This document shows, piece by piece, positions 31,202-39,700 of a stretch of 64,000 bases of DNA; positions within the stretch are counted from its first letter, which is position 1, and every line of letters begins with the position of its first letter. The position numbers were made by a program, and so were the translations under genes. The stretch lies in the NCBI RefSeq assembly GCF_009687845.1, contig NZ_BLAD01000072.1:1-64000 (forward strand), given 5' to 3'. This DNA is from Acrocarpospora corrugata (GTDB taxonomy: Bacteria; Actinomycetota; Actinomycetes; Streptosporangiales; Streptosporangiaceae). The notes beneath the pieces were generated by a model, which saw only the letters and a list, made by a program, of their open reading frames with translations, was not told the DNA's origin and did no database searches.

Positions 31202-31519
31202 GTGGCAGGCATGCCACACATGCTTGGTCCGATAGAGAGCGAACCCTTCCGATTCACCCTCAACACCGACGGCAGACCCCATACCCGGGAGAACGTCCTG
31301 GCCGTCGGATCCTTTCTCCTCGGGATCGTGGCACTGATCCTGGGCTTCATCGTCGGCGCGCACATCGTCGCCACCGCGTTCGGCATCATCGGCTTCGCCG
31401 GCGGCTTTTTCGCACAGTACGTCTCGGTCACGACACCACAGCGCAGCCTGATCATCATGGGCATCGTGGCGTCCTTCGTGGGGGCGCTGCTGGGGATCGC
31501 GCACGGCGGCTTCTCGTAA
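31202..31519 (+). CDS. small conserved membrane protein
   Basis: A protein of about 105 residues with three hydrophobic segments (ENVLAVGSFLLGIVALILGF, HIVATAFGIIGFAGGFFAQY, SLIIMGIVASFVGALLGIAH). The soluble N-terminus PFRFTLNTDGRPHTR may be cytoplasmic. GTG 31202 has GGAG 5 nt upstream; ATG 31211 is the alternative. It is divergent from rpsF. I do not recognise a characterised family; many actinobacteria carry a similar small protein beside the rpsF operon. Confidence 0.7.
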   Translation: MAGMPHMLGPIESEPFRFTLNTDGRPHTRENVLAVGSFLLGIVALILGFIVGAHIVATAFGIIGFAGGFFAQYVSVTTPQRSLIIMGIVASFVGALLGIAHGGFS

Positions 31520-31537
31520 CTTTCTCCGCCTGCTACG

Positions 31538-31571
31538 CACCGATGGGCGGTCGTGTGCCCGCCCATCGGTG
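31538..31571. terminator. hairpin between convergent small genes
   Basis: CACCGATGGGCGG and CCGCCCATCGGTG (about 31538-31550 and 31559-31571) pair almost perfectly around TCGTGTGC, between two converging small membrane protein genes. Confidence 0.7.
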
Positions 31572-31579
31572 GGTGTGCG

Positions 31580-31756
31580 TCATTTCCCTAGGTGGAGGTC
31601 CACGCCCAGGAGGACGAGGAACCACAGGAAGATGGCGAGCAGGGCTTCCGCGATGCTTCGCAGGATGCCCGGGCTGAGGTAGCCACGATCCCAGGCGACG
31701 TAGATGCCGATGAGTATGTAGACCAGTAGGACGAAGCTCCCGATCCGGTAGCGCAT
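31580..31756 (-). CDS. small membrane protein of 58 residues
   Basis: The minus strand reads MRYRIGSFVLLVYILIGIYV, then AWDRGYLSPGILRSIAEALL, then AIFLWFLVLLGVDLHLGK and a stop. Two membrane helices flank a short loop. ATG 31756 follows AAGGAGATGAC, an excellent ribosome binding site, so the gene is credible despite its length. Small two-helix proteins with a VAWDRGY-like loop occur widely in actinobacteria. Function unknown. Confidence 0.75.
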   Translation of the reverse strand: MRYRIGSFVLLVYILIGIYVAWDRGYLSPGILRSIAEALLAIFLWFLVLLGVDLHLGK

Positions 31757-31934
31757 GTCATCTCCTTCTGTCGTGACACGCGGGTTGCAGGGCGTGTCAG
31801 CCGCACCCGCGACTGCCCGGCCAAGAAACCTTGAAACGTTCTTGAAGGAGGCATATAGTCGCGCGCTTTCGGTTGGGGAGTCGGGGATTCGGAAGGGAGT
31901 GAGACTGTCGGGGGGCTCGGATACGCTCAGTTTT

Positions 31935-32705
31935 ATGGTGCGTATCGGAGCTCACGTCGATCAGGATGATCCGCTGGCCCACGCCGCCGCGCGGGATGCC
32001 GATGTGGTGCAGTTCTTCCTCGGTGATCCGCAGGGGTGGAAGGGGCCGGTGATGCCGGCGGGCGCGGATGCGATCCGGGAGTCCGAGGTGGATGTGTATG
32101 TCCACGCGCCTTATCTGATCAATGTGGCTACGGCCAACAACCGGATCAGGATTCCGAGCCGGAAGCTGCTGGAAGGGCAGTTGAAGGCGGCTGCGTCGTT
32201 GGGGGCCAAGGGGCTCATCGTGCATGGGGGGCACCTCAACAAGGACGATGATCCGCAGGTTGGGTATGACAACTGGCGCAAGGTGTTCGAGCGGATGGAC
32301 TGCCCGATTCCGGTGTTGATCGAGAACACTGCGGGTGGCGGGAACGCGATGACCCGGCGGCTGGACAGCATCGCCCGGCTGTGGGACGCGGCGACGTCGG
32401 GGGCTCAGGATCCGTCCAAGATCGGCTTCTGTCTGGATACCTGTCATGCCCACGCCGGTGGGGAGGACCTCATCGGGATCGTCGACCGGGTCCTGGCCAT
32501 CACCGGGCGGATCGACCTGATCCACTGCAACGACTCCCGCGACGCTTTCGACTCGGGCGCCGATCGCCACACCAACCTCGGCACCGGCCAGATCGACCCC
32601 GACCTGATCCTCACCATCTGCCGCACAGCCAACGCCCCCGTCGTCGTCGAAACCCCCTCCGAGGGCCAGGCCGACGACATCGCCTACCTCCGCAAACACC
32701 TCTAA
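31935..32705 (+). CDS. nfo: deoxyribonuclease IV (AP endonuclease, Nfo type)
   Basis: A 256-residue TIM-barrel nuclease for abasic-site repair. Zinc-ligand regions are visible: VRIGAHVDQDD, VYVHAPYLINVA, LIVHGGHLNKDDDPQ, VLIENTAGGGNAM, FCLDTCHAHAGG, LIHCNDSRDAFDSGADRHTN and VVETPSEG. The length is slightly below that of E. coli Nfo. ATG 31935 has no ribosome binding site; TACGCT lies 7 bp upstream, suggesting leaderless expression. A GC-rich terminator follows. Actinobacterial copies are often annotated simply as deoxyribonuclease IV. Confidence 0.92.
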   Translation: MVRIGAHVDQDDPLAHAAARDADVVQFFLGDPQGWKGPVMPAGADAIRESEVDVYVHAPYLINVATANNRIRIPSRKLLEGQLKAAASLGAKGLIVHGGHLNKDDDPQVGYDNWRKVFERMDCPIPVLIENTAGGGNAMTRRLDSIARLWDAATSGAQDPSKIGFCLDTCHAHAGGEDLIGIVDRVLAITGRIDLIHCNDSRDAFDSGADRHTNLGTGQIDPDLILTICRTANAPVVVETPSEGQADDIAYLRKHL

Positions 32706-32721
32706 GCTCCAAGGCCGGTAC

Positions 32722-32758
32722 GGCCCCCGCCCGCATCTCCATTGGTGCCCGCGGGGCC
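32722..32758 (+). terminator. terminator of the endonuclease IV gene
   Basis: GGCCCCCGC (32722-32730) pairs with GCGGGGCC (32751-32758) across a 20-nt loop, followed by TTGTCC. Confidence 0.55.
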
Positions 32759-34350
32759 TTGTCCTGCGGTCAAGCTTGCCGGGCGGTGGGTCTCCCACCC
32801 AGCCTTGCTTCTGCCTCGGGCTACACCCGCCCCGCCAGCGCCGTAATCGACCGAGCGAAGCGGCCGCTTGATCTGCGTGGTTCTCCACCTACCCACCCTT
32901 GATTGCTTTCCGGACTACCGCCTCGCCCCAAGGGATTGCCCACTCCAGGGCTCCGCTCCCCGAAGGAGCGCCTCCCTGAGGCGAGGATTGCACTACGAGG
33001 GCAGACCTCTGGGAGGGCTGCCAGGGCCCGTTCGGGGTTCAGATCATGAGGTTCCCGACTCTCCTCCGCGGTGGGCGGGGTCGCGCGACCCCGCGGCGCT
33101 CGGGCTGCCACCCGTGCATGCGCGGCCTTCCGCGCGCCCACCCCAAGGGCTTGGCCGCCGTTGCCGCCCGACTGGGCGAACTGCGGTTCCTGGGTGAGGC
33201 GTTCGACGCTCAGCCGGGAGCATCCGGCAACGCGGGACGGCCTATCGCTGAACGAGCGGGGGGTGCTGGCCGCCATCGCCGACGGCGCCCGACGCTGAGG
33301 CGGCCTTCGTACGGGCCGTGGCGTGGGAGACGCGGCCATACATGGGAGCATCATGTGCTTTGCCGGAGGGACTGGATGGCGGAGGGCAGCACCCGCTGCT
33401 GCGCCTCAATCCACCCAGCCGCCCCGTCGAGCGGTCAATGCAACTGCGCCGACTTCGGTTATCGAATAGTCCCGCACAAGAAGTGATCATAATCAAGGAT
33501 TCTTTGTGAGGGAATGTCATTTTGGGAGTCTGAGGGCTATGGTAGAGGCCGCGCCTGCCAGCCATCACTTGGGCGACATTGCCGATATTGATTATGTTCT
33601 TGCAGGTCATCAGCCCCAGAGTTGGGAGCGCGTGGGTACACGGGTCGAGAGCGGCCCCCCTTGTGGAGTCGGACGGTCACACTTGACCAGACGTTCTCGA
33701 TAGCGCCGAACGGGTTGCAAACGTAGGTCGGAAGCTGTGAGATGTGCTTTGACATCTCCGGATCGCAGATCGGACATGGGTGATGGAGGCCAGAACCCTG
33801 GCCGATCCGGCGCCGTGAGGAGGGGTCGGCGGGCTCGTATGGATGCCTCCCGCGGATGGGAGACCGATGCGAGCCGTTCGTCGTCTTTGGGGGTGGAACC
33901 CGGAGAACGCAGGAAGGAATTTCCGCAGTGATTCGTAGCCGCTCGCGAGTTCAGCCGGAGGATCCTGGCGAACCGGCCGGGGAGCCTGAGGAGGAATCCG
34001 CCGATCCGCGTGAACCGGAGGGGAGGCCCCCGGACCAGCCTTCCGATCCTCGGCCTTCGACCTGGGTAGGGGCTCGTCAAGCGTAACCCGAACCACCAAC
34101 ACCACGCCTATAACCCGGATCGCCCTGATCACGCCCGTAGCCTGGGCGGGCCCACCACACCGTGACTCGGGCCATCCACACCCCGTTACCGGGGGGTGTT
34201 GCCACCGGGCTCGGGTGGCGTCGGTGGACCGCTAATAGGGACAAGGCGCTGTCTTGCGACGAAGAGATCGTCTCACCGTAACGTGGATGCCGGCCACCGT
34301 CGCCTGATCTGTGACCAGGCCAAAGTACCCCTCGAACCGGAGCATGAAGG
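32759..34350. other. long non-genic, decayed accessory zone
   Basis: About 1.6 kb with no intact gene I can support. It contains an inverted element CCTCGCC/GGCGAGG (about 32930-32986), a frameshifted gene remnant (33180-33450), AT-richer DNA near 33470-33620, and a 52-codon Pro/Glu-rich open frame at 33928-34086 with GGAAGG upstream, of doubtful reality. The segment 34087-34350 is the left flank of an IS110-type remnant, with short GGTGTGG and CCACCGG motifs but no clear terminal repeats. Confidence 0.5.
33180..33450 (+). pseudogene. multiply frameshifted remnant resembling a DUF1835/DUF3658 C-terminus
   Basis: Three reading frames carry successive parts of what looks like one domain: GLSLNERGVLAAIADGARR (33239-33295), then EAAFVRAVAWETRPYMG (33297 onward), then CRRDWMAEG, and finally HPLLRLNP. 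The order resembles the C-terminal part of DUF1835/DUF3658-type proteins as I recall them. At least three indels separate the parts and no start remains, so it is a dead gene. The family match is from memory and should be searched. Confidence 0.4.
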
Positions 34351-35530
34351 ATGAGCGTCGACTACGCAGTGTTCGTCGGCTTGGACGTGGGCAAGGGCGA
34401 GCATCACGCCTGCGCCCTGGACCCACGCGGCAAGAAACTTTACGACAAGCCCCTGCCCAACGACGAGCAGCGCCTGCGCGCCCTGTTCGGCAACTCAAAG
34501 GCCACGGGCCGGTGCTCGTCGTGGTCGATCAGCCCGCCTCCATCGGCGCCCTGCCCGTCGCGGTCGCCCGCGCCGAAGGCTGCCAGGTCGCCTACCTGCC
34601 GGGCCTGACCATGCGACGCCTGGCCGACCTGCGCCCCGGCAACGCCAAGACCGACGCCCGCGACGCCTTCATCATCGCCGACGCCGCCCGGACCCTGCCC
34701 CATACCCTGCGCCGCGTGGGCACCGGCGACGAAGCCCTCTCCGAACTGGAGGTCCTGGTCGGATTCGATGATGACCTCGCAGGCGAGGCGACCCGGGTGA
34801 CCAACCGGATCCGCGGACTGCTCGTCACCATCCACCCCGCTCTGGAGCGGGCGTTCGGTCCGCGACTGCACCATCCCGCCGCGTTGGAGTTGCTTGCGCG
34901 GTTCGGTGGCCCGGACGGCCTGCGCGCGGCCGGACATGACCAACTCCTGGCCGTCGCGCAGCCGCTCGCCCACGCATGGCCGCTCGCCTGGTGGCCGATG
35001 TCCTGGCGGCGCTCGATGCCCAGACCGTCATCGTCCCGGGCACCGCGGCGGCCGCGACGGTGCTGCCACGCCTGGCCAGCTCGTTACGAAGCGTGCTCGA
35101 CCAGCGCAAACAAGTCGCCACCGAAGTCGAGGAGCTGCTCGAACAACACCCTCTCGCCAAGGTCCTGATCAGCATGCCCGGGCTCGGGATCAGGACCTCC
35201 GCACGGCTGCTGCTGGAGATCGGCGACATCTCCGCCTTCGCCACGCCCGGACACCTGGCCGCCTACGCCGGACTCGCTCCGGTGACCGCCGCTCCGGCTC
35301 CTCCATCAAGGGCGAACACCCGCCCAAAGGCGGCAACAAGGCATTGAAACGAGCGATGTTCCTGGCCGCGTTCGCGTCCCTGTCCGACCCGGAGAGCAGG
35401 GCGTACTACGACAAGAAACGCGCCGAGGGCAAGAAACGCAACGCCGCCCTCATCTGCCTGGCCCGCCGCCGCTCAGACGTCATCTACGCCATGCTCCGCG
35501 ACCGCAAACCCTACCAACCCCGCCGGAAAA
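34351..35530 (+). pseudogene. IS110-family transposase, frameshifted and truncated
   Basis: The start MSVDYAVFVGLDVGKGEHHA is the IS110-type DEDD N-terminus. The protein continues in another frame as HGPVLVVVDQPASIGALPVA with NAKTDARDAFIIADAART, then switches near 34973 to LVADVLAALDAQTVIVPG with VLISMPGLGIRTSARLLLEI, and near 35287 to SSIKGEHPPKGGNKALKRAM. Three single-base-type frameshifts (near 34489, 34973 and 35287) make it inactive. The 3' end runs into a second IS110-like fragment with no proper stop, so the element is also truncated. IS110 elements move by RNA-guided recombination; no intact bridge-RNA region is claimed here. Confidence 0.85.
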
Positions 35531-35539
35531 CCGCGCCGG

Positions 35540-35851
35540 ATGATCTCCGGAAGCGGCGCCGATGCCCATGTGGTCATCGCCACGATCGGCCTGGACATGA
35601 CCCAGTTCCCAACCGCCAAGCAGCTGGCCTTCTGGGCCCGCTTCGCTCCGAGAGTGAAAATTCTTCGGCAAGAAAACAGAGGCGCCATCGGACGCAGCAG
35701 CTCCTACCTTGCCCGCGTTCTGGGAGAGGCCGCAGTGTCTGCCGGGCGGACCGACACCGGCTTCTACGACAGCCGTGACGCCGTCGCATCCGCCAGCTGC
35801 AAGCTCTTGGATACACAGCCCTGCCCAAGGACCGACCGATTTTCGGGTTAG
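35540..35851 (+). pseudogene. C-terminal fragment of a second IS110-family transposase
   Basis: The frame from 35540 reads VVIATIGLDMTQFPTAKQLA, FWARFAPRV, then SSYLARVLGEAAVSAGRTDTG. This is the Tnp_20 core (GLDMTxFPT, helical AGRTDT) of a different IS110 subgroup from the preceding pseudogene. The N-terminal half is absent and the true C-terminus is lost after AGRTDTG. It abuts the first remnant, so two elements seem to have inserted into one another and decayed. The rest to 35897 holds an inverted repeat GCACACCG/CGGTGTGC (35885-35922). Confidence 0.7.
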
Positions 35852-35897
35852 TCCTTAGCGCTGTGCTTGGTCGTAAAAGTCGACGCACACCGTTGGT

Positions 35898-36242
35898 TTA
35901 TGACCTAGTCCGATCGGTGTGCAGACGTCCTCCACGAAAAGAGCACGAGGCCCTCTGAGCGCTTTCCGGCTCCGAGGGCCTCGCCACGTGTATCCCTAAC
36001 TCCAAACGATTAGATAACCAACGTCCTACTGCGCCTACCTGATTACAGTAAGAGTTCTGCGAGTTGTAGCCGTACAGGGTAGCTGCGGTTTGGCATGTGC
36101 TCAGGGACGGGTAAGGGCCACTGTGGGTTACCCATGCCATGGCGTTTGCCTGCGCCGTGGCGGGCAGAACAATGGTCGTGACTGCGGCAGCTGCGATCAA
36201 AGCGGCGGCCATGCGTTTACGCATCTGGCTTATCCCGTTCAT
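35898..36242 (-). CDS. small secreted peptide, probably frameshifted at its 3' end
   Basis: The N-terminus MRKRMAAALIAAAAVTTIVL and PATAQANA is a clear Sec signal peptide, and the mature part WVTHSGPYPSLSTCQTAATL, then YGYNSQNSYCNQVGAV, has two cysteines, as in small actinobacterial secreted peptides. As read, the frame runs through the terminator hairpin to 35898, which is unusual. One indel near GTAGGACG would give DVGYLIVWS and a stop at 35996, just before the hairpin. I think that is the original end. ATG 36242 or 36224 may be the start. Function unknown. Confidence 0.6.
   Translation of the reverse strand: MNGISQMRKRMAAALIAAAAVTTIVLPATAQANAMAWVTHSGPYPSLSTCQTAATLYGYNSQNSYCNQVGAVGRWLSNRLELGIHVARPSEPESAQRASCSFRGGRLHTDRTRS
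35946..35983 (-). terminator. terminator of the secreted-peptide gene
   Basis: CGAGGCCCTC (35946-35955) pairs with GAGGGCCTCG (35974-35983); the minus strand continues GTGCTCTTTTCG, a T-tract. Confidence 0.8.
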
Positions 36243-36546
36243 GTGATCTTGCTGGACTAGATCATCATTCGTTTGCGGCAGACACCTGTCGAGAGGGACG
36301 CGAGATCCTGACAAATCTGTCAAATTGTCTACGCGCAAGCTTTGAGTAGCGCTTGATAGCAGCACAGTGCGGCGGCGAGTAATCACACTCTTGGTGGTGG
36401 CTGGTCCGACGACTGAGACGGGAAATGCGGCGATCAACCGCCGCTTCTCCCGTTGTGGTTCATCACCAAGGTCAGCCGAAATGCTGATTAGCGGGTTGAA
36501 CAGGGCCGTATAGCCAGCGTCACAAAATCCTTTCGGTCTCCCTTGC

Positions 36547-36589
36547 GTGTCCACAGGGAGCACTGGGAGTTTCCACAGCCTGTGGATAA
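36547..36589. promoter_or_regulatory. DnaA-box-like cluster
   Basis: GTGTCCACA at 36547-36555, GTTTCCACA at 36569-36577 and a perfect TTATCCACA on the minus strand at 36589-36581. The last two abut head-to-head, as at 25940-25959. The interval 36243-36608 has no other gene; this cluster lies upstream of the secreted-peptide gene. Confidence 0.6.
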
Positions 36590-36608
36590 ACTCTCTGGAT
36601 TGGCGAGC

Positions 36609-37796
36609 TTAAATAGCGGGTACAGGTTCAGACTTAGCCGGTTGGGCTTGCGTACTCCGCCAGAGGCTCACGAACGAGACGATCGCGGCCGCGAGCAGGA
36701 CCAGGTTGCGGACGACCAGGAGCAGGGTGCCGGGGAGACGGCCGGCCCAGCTGTAGTCCTCCTCCACCCACGGGTACATGATCCCGGTCAGCAGCATGGC
36801 GGTCAGCAGCAGCCAGGCGGCGGCGCGCTGGCTGGACTCGCGGACCGCGAACGTGACGGCGGCGATGCCGATCAGCCAGATCAGGTACTGCGGGGAGAGC
36901 ACGCGGCTGGTGAGCACCAGGAAGAGCACGGTGGTGAAGGCCGCGTCGTAGTACGTGGTCTCGGTGGGGGTGGCGCGCAGCCACCAGAGAATCAGCAGCA
37001 GCGCGGCCACGGGAGTGGCCATCACGCTGAGCTGAGTGGCGGTCTCGATGCCGTCGCCGACGAGTTCCATCGCGCCGTGCTGGTAGCTGGTGAAGCCGCC
37101 CCACCAGCCGAGGACCCGGCCGAGGACGAACGGCGTGCCGGCCAGGGATTCCACCTGAAGGCCGCGTTCCTGCTGATTGGTGAGGAAATCAAGCGCGTGC
37201 GGCATCACCAGGGCCGCCGCACCGCAGGCCACGACGGTGGCGGTGAGCGCCGCGCCGGTGCCGGTGAGCAGCTCACGCCAGCGGCGGAGGCCGACCAGGA
37301 GGGCGATCGGCCACACTTTGATGGACAGACCGACACCGATGAGGATGCCGCGGACCAGGGCGTCCCTGGAGACGGTGAGGGCGGCTACCGCGACCAGGGT
37401 GACCATCAGGTCGTATCGGGAGATCAGGATCGGGCCGAGTACGGCTCCGCCGATCGTCCAAGCCCAGATCGCGGCGGGGCCGGCGTTGTTGCGGGTCGCG
37501 AACCGGTGGACGAGCAGCAGGATGGCGAGATCGCAGAGGATCGCGATCACGTAGAACGAGATCTGGTAGCTCCACGGGAGCAGGTGGGGGGCGAGCATGG
37601 GCACGGCCGCGAAGGGCGGGTACTGCCATTTCTCGTCCCCTGCCGGGAACTGCCCGCTCAGCAAGATGGTCGACCAATCGCCGTACAAACGGACGTCGTT
37701 GTCGAAGGAGCCCTCGTGGCCGACCGGGATGACCTGGGTGGCGATCAGGAACATGACGGCTCGGGTGAGCGCCCAGACCGGTAGTGCGTATCGCAC
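36609..37796 (-). CDS. GT87-type polyprenol-phosphate mannosyltransferase-like membrane protein
   Basis: A protein of about 395 residues with some ten membrane helices. The early loop FDNDVRLYGDWSTILLSGQF and the motif DEKWQYPPFAAVPM (acidic residues in the first periplasmic loop) are typical of GT-C/GT87 (DUF2029) enzymes. Later blocks SIKVWPIALLVGLRRWRELL and SRVLSPQYLIWLIGIAAVTF are also family-like. GTG 37796 (VRYALPVWAL) follows GGGGAAGG. These enzymes add mannose or related sugars from polyprenyl phosphate to lipoglycans. It pairs with a second GT-C protein immediately upstream. Confidence 0.85.
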   Translation of the reverse strand: MRYALPVWALTRAVMFLIATQVIPVGHEGSFDNDVRLYGDWSTILLSGQFPAGDEKWQYPPFAAVPMLAPHLLPWSYQISFYVIAILCDLAILLLVHRFATRNNAGPAAIWAWTIGGAVLGPILISRYDLMVTLVAVAALTVSRDALVRGILIGVGLSIKVWPIALLVGLRRWRELLTGTGAALTATVVACGAAALVMPHALDFLTNQQERGLQVESLAGTPFVLGRVLGWWGGFTSYQHGAMELVGDGIETATQLSVMATPVAALLLILWWLRATPTETTYYDAAFTTVLFLVLTSRVLSPQYLIWLIGIAAVTFAVRESSQRAAAWLLLTAMLLTGIMYPWVEEDYSWAGRLPGTLLLVVRNLVLLAAAIVSFVSLWRSTQAQPAKSEPVPAI

Positions 37797-37927
37797 GATT
37801 ACCTGACCTTCCCCGAAAAAGCCGACGTCCTCGCACAATCCATCAGATGCAGGCTAGCGGGCGATCATCGGTGACATCAGACCCCGACGCGATCAAAGCG
37901 CCGACGGTCGAAAGATCGGTGAAAGAT

Positions 37928-39493
37928 TCACTCCCCCGGAGCCGCCGGAGCCCCCGGAACTCCTGGCACCGCCGAAGCCGAAGACCCTGGCGCCGCCGGA
38001 CCCACCGAAGCCGAAGTCCCCGAAGCCGCCGAAGTCCCCAGATCCGCCGAAGTTGAGGCCCCCGCGCTCGGCGTCCCCGCGACCGAGGTTCCCGAAGCGA
38101 AAGCCCCTGAGGCGAAAGCCCGCGAGGCTGAAGTATCCGAGGCCGGAGCCCCCGAAGTCCCCGCAGCCGCCGAAGCCGAGGCCAGTGTCGCCGGGCGGCG
38201 GAACAAGACGAAACGGTCTGGGGCATGGTCGAAGACGCCGCCCGATTGGTCGTCGATGTCGTCCTTGCGGACGAGGTCGCGTTCGGGGCGGAGGATGTCC
38301 CAGACGACCAGCGCCATCAGGCCCATCACGGCCAGAGCGCGAGCCCAGACCGCCAGGAAGTAGGGCCCGTCGCTGATCCCCTCGGCCGTGTGCGCCGGAT
38401 CCATCCCCACGAAATACAGCCAGATCGCGAAGAAGTACCAGACCTCGGTGAACTGCCACACCGCCAACGCCGGCCACTTCGGCCGGGCCAGTACGGCGAG
38501 CGGCACCAGCCAGAGCACATACTGCGGCGACCACACCTTGTTGGTCACCATGAACGCGGCCAACGCCAGAAAACAGATCTGCGCCAGCCTCGGCCGCCGC
38601 GGCGCCGCCACGGTCAGTACGGCGATCCCGAGCAGCAGAATCGCCAGCGTGCCCATCGCCATCTCGTTGAGCGCGTCGCCGTTCGCCAGGAACCCCCAGT
38701 TGTACTTCTGGAAGTAGAACCAGAGCCCACCCCAGTCGACCCCACGCTCACTGCTGAACACATAGAACTTCGCCCACCCAGGAAAACTGATCAGCATGAC
38801 CGGCACATTGACCAGCAACCAGGTCAGCACCGCGGCGCCGAGCGTCTTTCCGAACTCCACCCACTTGCCGGTCCGAGCGGCCAGCAGGAACAGCGCCCCG
38901 ATGAACATCAGCGGGTAGAACTTGGTAGCCACCGCCAGCGCCAGCAGCACACCCGCCAAATACTGACGCTCCCGCGCCCAGGCCAGCAGCCCGCCCAGCG
39001 CGAGCGCCCCCGCCGCAAGATCCCAGTTGATGTAAGCGCAGAGAATGACCCCAGGCCCGATCGCATACCAGAGCGCGTCCCAAGGCCGGGTGGGACCGGC
39101 CAGCGCCGCCATCAGCAGCACCCCGATCACCAGACTGGCGCCCATCAGAATGACGGTGATGTCGTAGAACGTCACCCCATCGTTGAACGACAGCCGCCGC
39201 GCGAACTCCATGATCGCGCCGATCCCGACGGGATATTCGACATCCGGATTGTCGATGTACGGGATCTTCCCGTCACTCAGCTGCCGCGCGAACCACAGCG
39301 GATAGATGTCGGTGTAGCAGAAGTTGCTGTACTGCTCGACCCCCGTGTTCCACGCCCCCCCGAACCGGCACGCCGACTTCCAGAAGTACGCGAGGAACGC
39401 GCCCAACACCGCGAACACACCCAGCGGAATGTACGGCACGGCCCGAAACGCAACCGACGTCAACGGTCCCGGGGCACCAGAGGTCCGAGTCAT
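37928..39493 (-). CDS. GT87-type glycosyltransferase with low-complexity tail
   Basis: A protein of about 521 residues. The first 410 residues form a GT-C membrane core: CYTDIYPLWFARQLSDGKIP, DNPDVEYPVGIGAIMEFARR, ATKFYPLMFIGALFLLAART and NKVWSPQYVLWLVPLAVLAR parallel the neighbouring enzyme. The last 100 residues are almost only Ala, Ser, Gly, Pro and Thr (TLASASAAAGTSGAP, GTSVAGTPSAGAST), probably disordered cytoplasmic. ATG 39493 is used; ATG 39517 is possible. It probably acts with the next gene in cell-surface glycan synthesis. Confidence 0.83.
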   Translation of the reverse strand: MTRTSGAPGPLTSVAFRAVPYIPLGVFAVLGAFLAYFWKSACRFGGAWNTGVEQYSNFCYTDIYPLWFARQLSDGKIPYIDNPDVEYPVGIGAIMEFARRLSFNDGVTFYDITVILMGASLVIGVLLMAALAGPTRPWDALWYAIGPGVILCAYINWDLAAGALALGGLLAWARERQYLAGVLLALAVATKFYPLMFIGALFLLAARTGKWVEFGKTLGAAVLTWLLVNVPVMLISFPGWAKFYVFSSERGVDWGGLWFYFQKYNWGFLANGDALNEMAMGTLAILLLGIAVLTVAAPRRPRLAQICFLALAAFMVTNKVWSPQYVLWLVPLAVLARPKWPALAVWQFTEVWYFFAIWLYFVGMDPAHTAEGISDGPYFLAVWARALAVMGLMALVVWDILRPERDLVRKDDIDDQSGGVFDHAPDRFVLFRRPATLASASAAAGTSGAPASDTSASRAFASGAFASGTSVAGTPSAGASTSADLGTSAASGTSASVGPAAPGSSASAVPGVPGAPAAPGE

Positions 39494-39560
39494 GCCGGTA
39501 TTTGACCACCCCCCCACCCCCGTTGGCGACCTCCGCCCCGAGAAACCTCACGTGTCCAGA

Positions 39561-39610
39561 TCGGGGGAAAACAACAAACGCCCGGCGCTCCACGAGGAAC
39601 GCCGGGCGTT
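39561..39610 (-). terminator. terminator after the penicillin-binding protein gene
   Basis: AACGCCCGGC (39577-39586) pairs with GCCGGGCGTT (39601-39610), and the minus strand continues TGTTGTTTTCCCC. Confidence 0.8.
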
Positions 39611-39614
39611 GCGG

Positions 39615-39700
39615 CAAATTTTGCGGTTCCCGCGACGCCGGTGCAGACCGGGCGTCGCGGCGGATTTTACGGTTCCCGCGACGCCGGTGTGGGCCGCGGC
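39615..39700. repeat. 46-bp tandem duplication of the PBP gene's 3' end
   Basis: 39661-39700 (the last codons and stop) and 39615-39654 share ATTTT-CGGTTCCCGCGACGCCGGTG with a 46-bp period. In the outer copy the stop TAA has become CAA, so it no longer terminates in the same frame. Confidence 0.75.

Noticed and set aside
32821-33354. Minus-strand open frame of 177 codons
   Set aside because: Arg/Ser/Pro-rich, no ribosome binding site, overlaps a better-supported gene remnant on the plus strand.
38225-39505. Plus-strand open frame opposite the GT87 gene
   Set aside because: Arg/Pro/Gln-rich with no domain; the minus strand encodes a clear polytopic glycosyltransferase.
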